From Circinella minor (lineage: Eukaryota > Mucoromycota > Mucoromycetes > Mucorales > Lichtheimiaceae), in contig JAEPRB010000028.1 in the NCBI GenBank assembly GCA_016758965.1, positions 222,838-286,837 on the forward strand: a DNA stretch of 64,000 bases, given 5' to 3'. This document shows positions 1-11,483 of the stretch, piece by piece. The stretch's first letter is position 1; every line of letters starts with the position of its first letter. A model generated the notes under the pieces. The model saw only the letters and a program-made list of their open reading frames with translations. It had not been told where the DNA came from and did no database searches. Both the position numbers and the translations under genes were made by a program.

Positions 1-528
1 GATCCTACCTTGGACCCAGAACGCGTTTCTTCTCCCAGTTTTGTCAGTGGTGTTCGTACACTGGCCAAGTATGGTCTAAGTTTTGACCTTAACATCAATT
101 GTCACGTTGCACCCGCACAGTTCCCGCCGTTGATCTCTCTTGTGCGACAATGTCCGGAGGTGACATTCATCTTGGATCATATGGCCAAGCCTCCTTGCGA
201 TGTAACTGTCAATGACCCGGCATTCAAGTTTTGGCAGGACAATATCCAAGCACTAGCCAAGTTTCCTAATGTTCATTGTAAAGTATCTGGTCTTGTGACC
301 GAGTCAACCAAGTGGACAGTAGAACAGCTTAAGCCTTTTGTAGAGGTAGCTAAAAACACGTTTGGAAGTGATCGACTCATGTTTGGTGGAGATTGGCCTA
401 TTGTAGAGAATGCTGTTCCATGGCATACTTGGTTAGAATTATTAAGTGACATAGTAGGAGATTGGTCGGATGAAGATAAGAATAAATTATTTGTAGAGAA
501 TGCAACTCGTATCTATCGTTTAAAATAA
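1..528 (+). CDS. Amidohydrolase-family (TIM-barrel) hydrolase, C-terminal part
   Basis: Partial gene: the frame is open from base 1 and ends at TAA 526-528, so the 5' part lies outside the window; 175 residues are visible. The sequence fits the amidohydrolase 2 family (fuconolactonase, sulfomuconolactonase and pyrone-dicarboxylate lactonase-like). Visible hallmarks are a strand ending ILDHMAKPP with a metal-site type His, a KVSGLVTE strand, and GGDWPIVE near the C-terminus, whose Asp is the usual catalytic or metal-binding residue. Members hydrolyse lactones or cyclic esters in the cytosol. No intron is needed in the visible part. The family call is solid, but the substrate cannot be deduced. 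Confidence 0.85.
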   Translation, partial: DPTLDPERVSSPSFVSGVRTLAKYGLSFDLNINCHVAPAQFPPLISLVRQCPEVTFILDHMAKPPCDVTVNDPAFKFWQDNIQALAKFPNVHCKVSGLVTESTKWTVEQLKPFVEVAKNTFGSDRLMFGGDWPIVENAVPWHTWLELLSDIVGDWSDEDKNKLFVENATRIYRLK

Positions 529-754
529 TAATAAAATACAACTTTTTATTTATTTATTTATAACTATTATAATTCATTATCCGCTTTTTTACTTTATTTG
601 TGAAGTTGGTGTGTGGGTCTTGTGTAATCCTACCTTTTCTTTTATATATTTATATATATTTTGATTTCTCTGCTTTTTAATTCTTTTCTTTTTCTTTTTC
701 ATATTTTTTTTTTAAAAAAAAAAACCCTGCACCTTTTCTTTGAGCAAAGCAACA

Positions 755-1428
755 ATGATAGACTCTCAAAAAGATGATCAACACCAGTATAATCATTTTG
801 ATGGTGCAAATCATACTAAATATTTAGATTGCCTTTCAGTTCATGCTTATCAATCATTACCTCCTACCCCATCATCTTCCGCACGATCATTCATTACATC
901 TGTTCATCAAGGGTCAGTAGGTGATAGTAATGGTAATAATGGTAATAATTCAACATCTTTACGTCTTTCAATACCCAAACCTTACTATGGATCATTCTTA
1001 TCACCATCTTATCCTTCATCACCCACAGCAGGTAAGATATTACTAATTCCCAGAATGATAATAATGATGAAGAAAAAAAGAAATAATAACAATAATATAT
1101 ATTTATTAATATTATAATAGATTCCTCTAAATCTTTAATGATGCCATCTGATCATAGCGTGCCATCCACACCACCTCACACAACCATTTGTCCAGATGAC
1201 GATGAAGAAGGCCTATATCTGGCATGGACACATCAATTGCTTAGAGAACAAGGCCTTAGACCCCAATCATGTCATGGTGGATTGGATAATGAAGATGATG
1301 ATGACAGTAGTCTTTCGGATGGCGACAGTTTGAATTATAATGATAATAATTACCACAACAAGAACAGTAATAAAAGCTTTTTATCATCATGGCTTGTATG
1401 TCTTCCAACATCATGTTTTCAGAAATAA
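755..1428 (+). CDS. Ser/Pro/Asn-rich hypothetical protein
   Basis: Two exons, 755-1031 and 1121-1428, with an intron from GTAAGA to ATAATAG that keeps the frame (phase 1), give about 194 residues. I do not recognise the family. The protein is low complexity: SLPPTPSSS and SVPSTPP motifs (possible proline-directed phosphosites), Asn/Gly repeats, acidic runs DDDEE and EDDDD, and one better-ordered segment, LYLAWTHQLLREQGLRPQ. It ends SWLVCLPTSCFQK. ATG 755 was chosen because it is the first ATG after a long T- and A-rich leader. There is no signal peptide or clear membrane span. It could be a regulatory or disordered adaptor protein, but no function is claimed. Confidence 0.6.
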
Positions 1429-3631
1429 TTGCTCTCTCTACCTTTTATGTATAATTTTATTTTTCTTTCTTTCTATGATTTGCGCATGTAATGACAATGT
1501 TAACAGCTTATACAACACAAATAAGGTGTGGCACTTGTTTATATATATATATCTATGTATGTGTATTATTTATACCCCCTCCCCCAAAAAAAACCCTTTA
1601 AATTGACTATGATAGAACCTTCTTATATGAATTGTTTGCTTTTTCTTTTCTTTTTTCTAATTGTAATAAAAAATTATAATAATATGACATTATTTCAAAC
1701 AAAAAAAAAACATGCATAAGAATGAATACGTAATTAATATTTTTATATCATCATTTTATAAATTGTATTAGTAAATTCATGCTTGATCAAAAACTTCTTT
1801 TTTAATTTTTACTTATCCCCGCACTTTGTTGGGGGAGAAGAAAAAACGTGTCATTTGGGTGATATAAAGTGTTCCTCGTTTTTATTTGTTCTCTAGCTTT
1901 TAGCTCAATCAGCCAGTTTAGTAACAACTGAGTGACACATACCAAATATGAAAAAATGCGTGATTTTTTTTGTTTGTCTAATATGTTGTTGTTTTCTATG
2001 GTCGGTTTCTTTTATTAGATTCATAACATAATGCTACTTTCTTCTCGGAAAAAAAAAGATGTAAATGATATTTTGAAACAAATAATAAGGAAAAGAGTCT
2101 AGAATGATCTTCTAAGTAGTATATTATATAGATTGAACAACATACTTATCTGCTAATGTTTAAAAGTACAATTCACTTTTGAATGTACATATACTTTATA
2201 ATATATTTCATCATAAATAGGATAGTCCCCAAAGATAAATTACTACGTATTGCAAGTAAAGATCGTAGCCGATCCTTGTTTGTTGTATTAAAAAAGTACT
2301 TTCATACAAAAAAAACAACAACAACAATGTTTAAAATATTTGGTTCTAATATTCATACTGGCATTTTTTATATTTAAACCATCAATACAAATATTATTCA
2401 TAGTACGAATTTACTACCCTAATATTATACGGTAAATAGTAATACGTATAATATTTTACAATACGTATAATGGCATTTTCAGTGGTCAAAAAAAATCGAT
2501 CTCAAAATTTATATGCATTATAATAAATGATATAGATTATTTATATATTACAACTAAACTAAAACAAATACATGGCTCAGAAGAAGAAGTTTCTTTTTAT
2601 GTAAACAATTCCCTCGGATCAAAATGTGCCTTCTTTTCACCTTTGCTGATTCCTATTAATTTCAGTTTCAGAAAGTAAGTAGTTCACCAGGATATTGGTT
2701 TCTCTTTTGTTCTGTAATATATGCATAATGTAGCTTAATATGATAATGTAAAGAATTGTGTTGTTTATGCACATGGTTTTCTAACGAACCTTCTGTCTCC
2801 CCTATATAGATTTATGCATCTTACTTGGTAGATTATCAAGATTTTAGATTTTAATATCATATTTAAAAAATGACAACGTCATTTCAATATAGTAAAAAAT
2901 AAATGATTTGAAAATGAGTAAATAAATACAGTAATACAATTAAAAAAATGAGATACTGATAATTATATTTGTTATTAAGAGCATGACTTTGTTACAAGAA
3001 GAGTCAGGTACCAAGTATAGCATTTAATTGATAAGAAAATGTTAAAGAATACATTACTCAAAAAAAAAAATCGTTTGATTCCCACGATTGAAAGTATTAA
3101 TGATAAGAGATAAACATCATTACGTAGTTAAGTAAAAGAGATATTAAAACATAATTAATTTGCAGGGACCCGTATTTTTTTTTTTTTGCATGACCAGCTG
3201 ACTCATAGTAACAAAAGGCGTCGCTCTGTATTAAATAAGTTTTATGTTTCAGATGTTATTTGCTAAGGAATGTTATAAATTATAATATATTATATGTACC
3301 TCTTTATAATATTACAGAAAAACTACATCTTTTTTCTTTTTCACATTATTTTCATTTGATTTTTAAGCATTCTGACATATATATATATATAGCTTTTCAG
3401 TGACGATATTTTGAATAGTTCGATGATAAATTGAAGTCAAAAATGTAAGTAGTCGCTGTTTGTTTTTTATCACTGTGTAACAACGCGTGACCAATGACAC
3501 CCCATTCGTGATACCTCCGGAAAGATGAGTTTTATCTGATAGTCTATTTTATTTTTTCCACTTCTCTTCCCCTTTTTCTATATTTTTTATTTTCCCTTTT
3601 TACTTTTATCACATATATATAATCTACCAAT
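1429..3631. other. Intergenic, AT-rich, no gene seen
   Basis: About 2.2 kb of AT-rich DNA with many T and A homopolymers. Only short open frames without protein-like composition occur. A short direct repeat, AATACGTATAAT, appears twice near 2440-2470. The last 150 bases form a pyrimidine-rich leader before the bleomycin hydrolase start. Confidence 0.6.
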
Positions 3632-5456
3632 ATGGGTGCTCAGTCCTCTAAAGATAGTCGCAAAAGTGTGAGTTTTGATGAAAAACGTGCTCATGCATCT
3701 GCAGCCGCTGAAATTCAAGAAGCTTATTTTACCGCCAACCGTACTTCATCCTCTTCCCAACTTTATTTAGCAGAAACATTAGAATGTCTTGGTTTGGATG
3801 ATGATCAAATCAGGGACCGTTATGCACCTGTTACTACTGAAAGTTTAACAAAATATTCAAAAGATTTTTGGAAAGAACCGAAAAATAAATTGGCCCTGAA
3901 TGCTGTGGTAGGCCATGACCCTTCTCAAGTATTGGTGAATCGAAGCCAAGCCGTCCGTGAAAACCATATCTTTAATGTTAAAATCGACCCCGAAGGTTCG
4001 GCCACCAACCAACGATCTTCTGGTCGATGTTGGTTATTTGCTGGCACCAATGTATTACGATTGGCTGTTATTGAACGGTATCAACTTAAAGATGACTTTG
4101 AACTTTCACAAAGTTATTTATATTTCTATGGTAAGAAAACAAACAAAAAGGAAAAAGAAATGATAATGCATAATGCATAACGGTGCTCTTTCCTTTTTTT
4201 TTTTTATATTGACTTGAAATATTTGTATAGATAAATTGGAAAAGTCTAATTGGTTTTTGGAAAACATGATTGACTTGGCTGATAAGGATATTGACGATCG
4301 CGTTGTACAGTACTTATTGAGTGATCCTGTCAGTGATGGTGGACAATGGGATATGTTTGTTAATCTTGTTCAAAAATATGGTGTTGTGCCAAAGTCCGTC
4401 TTTCCTGAGACTTATTCATCATCCAACTCTGGTCGATTAAATAAATTAGTGGTGGTCAAATTGCGTGAATTTGCTTCCCAAATTCGTAAAGCCCTTGATG
4501 ATGGTGTTTCTACAAGTACTGTTCGTGTCCTCAAGGAACAAATGATGGAAGAAATTTACCGTATTCTTGTTATTTGTCTTGGTGAACCTCCATCTACATT
4601 TGATTGGGAAGCTAACGATAAAAATAACAAGTTTATTGGTGTACGTAATTTAACACCAGTCAAGTTTTTCAAAGAACATGTTAAATATCCGGTAAATATT
4701 ACAACTAGTTTAATCTTTATTATAATGATAATCCAATGGAGGCCAAGATTTTCTTGGAATTAAAATATAAGAAATTACTGATACAAATGCGGTAAATCAT
4801 TCCATATTTAGATCGCTAAAACCTTGTCCCTTATCAATGATCCCCGCAATCCTTATGAAAAATTATATACAGTTAGTCGTCTTGGAAATATTGTTGGTGG
4901 TGGTCCCATCCGCTATGTTAACACCCAAGCTGAAACCTTGAAGAAACTTGCTATTAATGTATTGAAATCTGGGCGTCCAGTATGGTTTGGTTGTGATGTC
5001 GGACAATCCTCTTCTTCTGCCATTGGTGCTATGGATACCAAAATTTTTGATTATGAATTAGCATTCAATGTTACTTTTGGTTTAACTAAGAAACAACGTT
5101 TGCTATATGGTGAAAGTTTAATGACACATGCCATGGTATTTACTGGTGTACATTTGGATGAAAACGGTACTCCAATTCGTTGGCGCGTGGAGAACTCTTG
5201 GGGTGAAAATAGCGGTGATCATGGTTATTGGATCATGAGCGATGCATGGTTTTCTGAATTTGTTTATCAGGTTTGTCATACTCTTATTTTGTATACGTGA
5301 TCTACAAGGTTTTTTTTTCGTATACTAAATGGATTTTTTTTATAGATTGTACTTAACAAGGATGACGTGCCACGCAAACTCAGTGACCTTTTGAATACTG
5401 ATCCTACTGTTCTTCCAGCATATGATCCTATGGGCTCTCTTGCTTCACCTCATTGA
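3632..5456 (+). CDS. Bleomycin hydrolase / aminopeptidase C-type cysteine peptidase
   Basis: Four exons, 3632-4130, 4231-4691, 4812-5270 and 5346-5456, give 509 residues, close to yeast Lap3/Gal6 (about 480). It is a papain-fold C1B peptidase. The Cys lies in RSSGRCWLFAG (about residue 133), the His in MTHAMVFTGV (about 426) and the Asn in RVENSWGE (about 448), so the triad is complete. Family members are cytosolic homohexameric aminopeptidases that also hydrolyse homocysteine thiolactone and bleomycin. The C-terminus ends MGSLASPH; in the yeast enzyme the C-terminal tail occupies the active site. The N-terminus MGAQSSKDS fits an N-myristoylation consensus (Gly2, Ser6), which suggests a membrane-attached pool; this part is inference. 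Introns are 75-120 nt, all GT-AG. Confidence 0.93.
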
Positions 5457-7050
5457 ACTTGTAATAAATCGGTACTATTTACTGGGCGTTGATAATACTA
5501 CATATATAAATAAATATAAATATTATACATAAAGTGCAAATAAATAAGTACTCTTTCTTTTTTTTTGTGTAATATAAACTTGCTCACGTGATATCATGTG
5601 GTGTCTCCCATGGATCACGACTGAAACTTATACAAACATCTTGATATTTGTCTGACAAAATGTAAAAGTTCTTCTAATCCGCTGATAAATTAAGCCAACG
5701 CACAAGTTTTAAAATACATGCTATCACTCTTCTTCTCCTATTCAAAAACTATCTAATGAGTAATTCACTCATTTTATTAACTAACAAGTGATTTTATGAA
5801 CAAAGCTTGAATTATGAGTAATTATTTTACTTACGTATGAAATAATATTAATGTATCGATAATAATAAGGAAGGGTGATTATTACTGAGAGAAACTGTAG
5901 CGTTTTTAATGTTTTTTATGATTGTTCAACTTTTCTCATAATGAATTTGATTCTGAGGATATACAAAAATGCGATGGCAAAAAATTCTTTACTTAAAAGC
6001 TCAATACATACAGTACGTACCTGGTATATATTGACTTAGCGATAGAGTTGTTACTAAGTCGACTTTAAATATGGAGCGAGCTGTCAGCCTCTTTGACACG
6101 CTGATTAAATCTACAAAAGTACCAAGTGTTAATACTGGGAATCAACTAACAATGATAGCAGTCAATCGATTTCAGAACAGATAACTAATGATAACAACGA
6201 TATGCACAACATCAGAGACAATGGGGTTTTTTTAATGACATAAATAATGAGTTAGAACAATTGTGGGGCCTCATTTGGCCAAGTCATTAACAGACATGTT
6301 TCTTAATGCTTATAAATAGATGCGTTACGTTCGCAGCGCTTTTGGGCTCGCGTACGCAAAATAAAAGCAAGTTCACTACCTTCTCTGAATAAGGATATCA
6401 CCATCGCAACTGTAAACTTCCACCTGATTCTGAGGTTTTTAAAGCTCAACTTACCGGTCGACAAAAATGCATATCGAGGTATATGTAGTGAGGATAACAG
6501 TGGGATGAAAACTTTCTTTGGCAAAGCAATTCTTTTATTTAGTCATCAATACATGTGTAAGTATATACGTAATAGTAACAATATATTTTACTCGTCCGTT
6601 TTTTATTAATAACAAGCATTATCAAAAAATAAACTGAGACACAGTAGTTGTTATGTTTGGTGATTCTGGATCAAGGAACACGACTGACGGAATATGGATA
6701 CCCTTGTAGAAAGACAGGACACGGTTCAATTGATCAATTATATGTTTGTGACGTTCCAGAAATTGTTTGTTCGGTTTAAATTTTGGCGTCAACGAAAGAG
6801 AACTTATTTTATTATGTGTACGAGGATATGATGAAGGAGCCAATTGTTCTAGGAGAAATTAAAAGATTATAAATAAATATAGTGGAACTATACATCATTT
6901 TTTTTAGGAAATCTAAGTAGTCTGGATAAACCAGTACATTCTTTTAGTCAGCAGTTAGTATCTGTGAGTGATCATTGGTGCATGCCATTGATAAAAACCG
7001 GGCGTAACAGACGTTTACAGAAAACAGACATAACTGATGAGCACAGGTAA

Positions 7051-7250
7051 TCTCTGTTCGGAACAGAAGTTCACAGGGATTCACAAGGATTCACAGAGTT
7101 CGATCTGCTCTAAACTGTTCTCATCTGTGAATCTTTGTTCGGAACAGAGGTTCACCAAAAAGCACAGGGGGGATTCACAGAGTTCAATCTGTTCCGGACT
7201 GTTCCTGTGAATCTCTGTTCGGAACAGAAATTTACAGGGATTCACAGTTC
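7051..7250. repeat. Minisatellite, about 80-bp unit, 2.5 copies
   Basis: Units start at 7051, 7132 and 7212 (spacing 81 and 80). Each begins TCT(C/T)TGTTCGGAACAGA and continues with TTCACAGGGATTCACA-like blocks and a CTGTTC-rich half; the third copy is partial. The core TGTTC-G-GAACA is an 11-bp palindrome with one central base, so each unit carries a dyad. It lies in gene-free DNA. Confidence 0.85.
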
Positions 7251-7602
7251 AATTTTATTGACGTGTAAGCTTTTTCCGTGTACAATTATCTACGCTTAAC
7301 ACATACAATCAAAGTTTTGTGCTTTTTCAAAACTTATTTGAAGTAATATGTTATTCAACTGAATATATTTTTTACTCGTTAAATGGGCATAATTCACTCC
7401 TTGTATCGTCAGCTATATATATTCGACCAAACCTGAATATAAATACACTATCCTACACGCGCAATCACAAACAAGTACCTAAGTGTTTTATCATTTCTGT
7501 CTTCAATTCTTATCTTTTTTTTTCTTCTTCCCTACCTCTCTAATAATTCTATCTTAACTAAATTTGATTTTTTCGCTGCTGGGGTTTTTTTCTGTTAACT
7601 CT

Positions 7603-7644
7603 TTCTATTTCTATTTCTATTTCTATTTCTATTTCTATTTCTAT
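7603..7644. repeat. (TTTCTA)n microsatellite
   Basis: About seven tandem TTTCTA hexamers followed by TATATG repeats, in the gene-poor region. Confidence 0.85.
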
Positions 7645-10600
7645 AGGTATATGTATATGTATTTTTTTAATGTACCGCAAGTAAGTGATCATATGGCCAG
7701 AGGCATCGATTAATTCAATATCTCATTTAATAAAATTATAAAGTCTTACCCTATAATAGCAATGGTACCCAACACTTCAGGTCATCATCAATATTTTTTT
7801 ATGAAACAACAAAAGCTACTGATATTTGCACGTAGTCTACAAGAATAGCATTAATCATTACACGAACACTTTCGAATTTCAGCTGTTCCATGTTTCAGAA
7901 CTACAACTTACAAATAAAGCTTTTCAATAATTGTATATTATTGGGTCAGCTTTGATCACACTAATTTATTATCAAGTCTTATTCGTGGTTATACTGCATA
8001 CAGAAGTAAGTAGTTAATGCATTTTTTTTTGTTGCAGAGATACTATTGCGCATACCACCACAATAAATTGTAGTAATAAAAAGAGCAACTTTTCATACTC
8101 CATCATGATCGACCATGCTAATCTTTTCGAGTGAAAGTTCGTAGCAACTCATTGAATATATTGGTAAAAGCAAGGCTAATAATGTTTAAATGCATCATTT
8201 CATGTTTATACGTATCATTCTGCCAATCTTTTTATATTCATTTTCGCTTATCAGAAGTCGTATATAAAGAAGAATATACCATGTATAATAAAATAAAAAA
8301 TCTTATCATTTTTAGCATTCTTACAGCTATAATATCTCATCATATTTCTTTTCCTGGTGATTTAAGATTTAAATATATAAAAAGCAAACTTTTAAAAGCA
8401 TGGTATAAGTTCTCACTGGTTTTAATTATTGCCTACGATAGTCTCTTGGTTAACCAATATGTAATAAATAACATTCAAAAACTATGATATCTTTTACGTC
8501 AACCAGAATATCCGGAGTAACAACGTCTTTAAAACGTGTATGTAATCAAATACCATGGTTGTGGTTGGAAGATAATATTCCTATTATCATGTAAGATGAA
8601 CTTTCCAGTGGGAAACTATTGATTATCAGTTGACCACTTTGTATATTACGAGGCTTAAGAACAAAATGAATTTCCGCCCCATTTGTTAATTGATAGTGTT
8701 TTACTCGTATGTATTCCGAATATGACAGTATTGACATGTTAAAATAATGCTCGCTTTTCTCCAAAAAGGCCTAAGAGTAATCTTGTTAACTCATGTACAC
8801 CTGAGAGATCTGAATGCAAGAGGAGATAGCGCCTTTTTGCGGAGTGGATTACATGATTTACAAGCTGCTGAATAAAGCCTAATAGCAAGAAGAGAGCTAC
8901 AAGTCAAATGGATCTAAATCCAGTAAAAAACTTCTATATGTTGCACATATGCCAAAATTGTGAAACGAGCGACTTTATTATTTTGTTTATTTATATGTAA
9001 AAGAGCGAATGGATGATAATAAAAAATATGTCGTAATTCATCATCATGGTTCGTTTATTTTTATCTGAGAAAAAAAAAACTAATACTTTACATCCTTATA
9101 CGTATGTCTCCACAGCCTCATCATACGAACTTTAACCAGCTGAATTTTTTTTCTCGCCCTATACCAAAAAAAAAAAGTTGTGTCGCTGTTCACATTTTTT
9201 TGCAATTTGTAGTGGTGATACTTGTCAATCTTTCTGTGTTACGACGTTTAATGTGACACTTTTGTTCTTTTCGTAAAAGCAACATAAAATAAAACGATCA
9301 TTTTTTTTTGGAATGTACTTCTTGATGGCCAGAATTTTCTTCCACATGGTCTCGTGCTTATTTGCTTTTTTTAAAGCCCAGAACTTTTTTTTTCTGTCCC
9401 GCTTCACCGGACCAATATAGAACAGTTTTTTATGTGGGTGCTTTTGATGATGATTGCAGAATATTTTCTGACGCCATTCAGGTACGTACAACAATCAATA
9501 AGATGATCGACTCTTTTTCAACAATGTAAAAGTTGTCATTTCGAACTAATATATCCAGTATATTTCAATTCCCGAGAAAGCAAGTTTACTCTCTTCAAAG
9601 CAGCATTAAAGCACTATCACCATCATCATCAACTATTAAGCAAGTAAAAAAGAAAAAATGAGGAACGGAGAATTTCAAATTAATCTTGTTAAAATCTCCC
9701 ACGAATAACAATAAAAGAGTAATCGCATTATGCGTCAATTTTATAAAAAAAAAACATGAGGGGTTTTTAAAGTAGTACGGGCATTACCATGACTATATTA
9801 TTGAACAGAGAAAATTCGATCATCATCGGATTAGTCGAATTAAATGTGCCCACATTATTATCTAACCAGCACACCAACATATATCTTTTGTGCGCATGAA
9901 TGCCAAGAGAGCCAATTGAAAAATAAATGTTATTGATAGATATACATTATTTTCAAGTGGTATTGTGCTACTCAGTAACAAAGAGTAACATAAACAAAGA
10001 ATTTGATGGAAAATCAGAAAAAAGCACCTTTGTTTCATAGCAAGAAATTTTGAAGTTGATCATTTATCAAATATGATCAATTAATGCCAAACATCAGATT
10101 CGCACAATATTTGCCTGTTAGAAAAAATACTCTCTGTTCACACATAAGCAGTTTTTATAGACTACATAGTATACCAACTCATTTTCATCTAATTCACCAA
10201 ACCTTGTGAGAAGAAAAGAAGAAGGAGATACACTTCCTGGTGCCTTACCCATATAAGGTACGTACCATTTAAAGTTCGATTTTTGAGAAGTCAAAAGAAG
10301 TATTAATGTCACACACTCCGATCTGGAAGGTTCCATTTCTATTATATATGACAGTTTGTTTTTTTTTTGTGAAAAATCCATTATAATTTTTCCGAAAAAG
10401 CGCTAAACAAGGAGCATCCGGGACCCCATGCAAAGTTACATATGTTATCTACCTAACACGAAAAACAGAACTGGGTAACTCCGAGTTATGATATATAATA
10501 TTTAGTAAAGCGAAAATAAAATAAAAAAATAATAATAATACAGAAATGTGTACCGATCATCCGCTACTTTTTTTTTTGGTACCTGAAATAATAGATTTTA

Positions 10601-11483
10601 AACTATTTCCTCACACTTTTTATTTTACGTGAGCTGCATAATAAACGGGGTATGGAATTGTTACATCTACTTACATATACTGCAAAGGCTTTGATCAATT
10701 CTTGCAGTATAAGTCAAGCGTTGGGAGAAGTATGTGTCGAATTTCAAACCACGACGAAATTCATCCAAATCTTTGGGTTAATTATGACGACGTTATAATC
10801 TTGTGTAAGGAAGAAAAAAAAGGCGCAATTAGGTTTCGGGAGAAATTATGTTCCGTTATAAGAAAACATTCTATAGCATAGTGTTATGCATATATTATTA
10901 GGTTTCTGTATAATTATTCATTTTGTTCTTGGCGGTTCAAAGTGGACCGGGGACCGTTTACTTTTTTAAAACTCTCAATTTGCATTTAACTAGTACCCGT
11001 GACTAATAAATTTGACAAGGAAAAAAAAATAGTATCAACTTTTCATTTTCTCATAATATAATACTAAACACAAGACATAGGACACATGATTATATATTGA
11101 TCATATTCTAACAAAAGTGTAACATTTATTTATTTTTGTTTTCTTGTTGAATAATGATTGATAAGATGAAAGACAAGATGGTTTTACCAGCCAATCAAAA
11201 ACTTTAGAGGTCTGTGCTCCGGGAAAAATATATTAGCACAATTCTGGTAATCGATGACGTTTGTCCATCAAGGTTTACTATTAAAAGCTCTATTTTAACC
11301 AACTTCTTTTAAAAGTAATTAATGTTAGCGGTAGAATTTCTATGAAAAATTCAGACAGATTGGATCCCGACAAAAAAGACATTTAAAGGGCCTTCTAGCA
11401 GCTTCATTTTCAAAGTTCTTTTTGTTTTTCGTTTTGAAACAGTATCTCTCTCTAACCTATTCTTATTTTGATTAATCATCAGC

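Larger units (their letters stand above)
5457..11483. other. Gene-poor AT-rich region with minisatellite
   Basis: Six kilobases with no open frame that looks like a gene. Short frames (for example 6303-6524 and 6622-6843 minus, 8131-8487 plus, 9225-9494 and 10118-10381 minus) lack recognisable domains or supporting splice context. The region holds an 80-bp tandem repeat at 7051-7250 and a TTTCTA array at about 7603-7644. The stretch 6071-6490 reads as protein-like fragments broken by stops and may be a coding relic. Confidence 0.55.

Noticed and set aside
8131..8487. 118-codon plus-strand frame
   Set aside because: AT-driven composition, no ATG-proximal promoter features, no domain, no splice partners.
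9225..9494. 89-codon minus-strand Lys-rich frame
   Set aside because: Lys and Phe runs come from A/T homopolymers; no recognisable motif.
10118..10381. 87-codon minus-strand frame
   Set aside because: Some protein-like stretches but no family resemblance, and no exon on either side.
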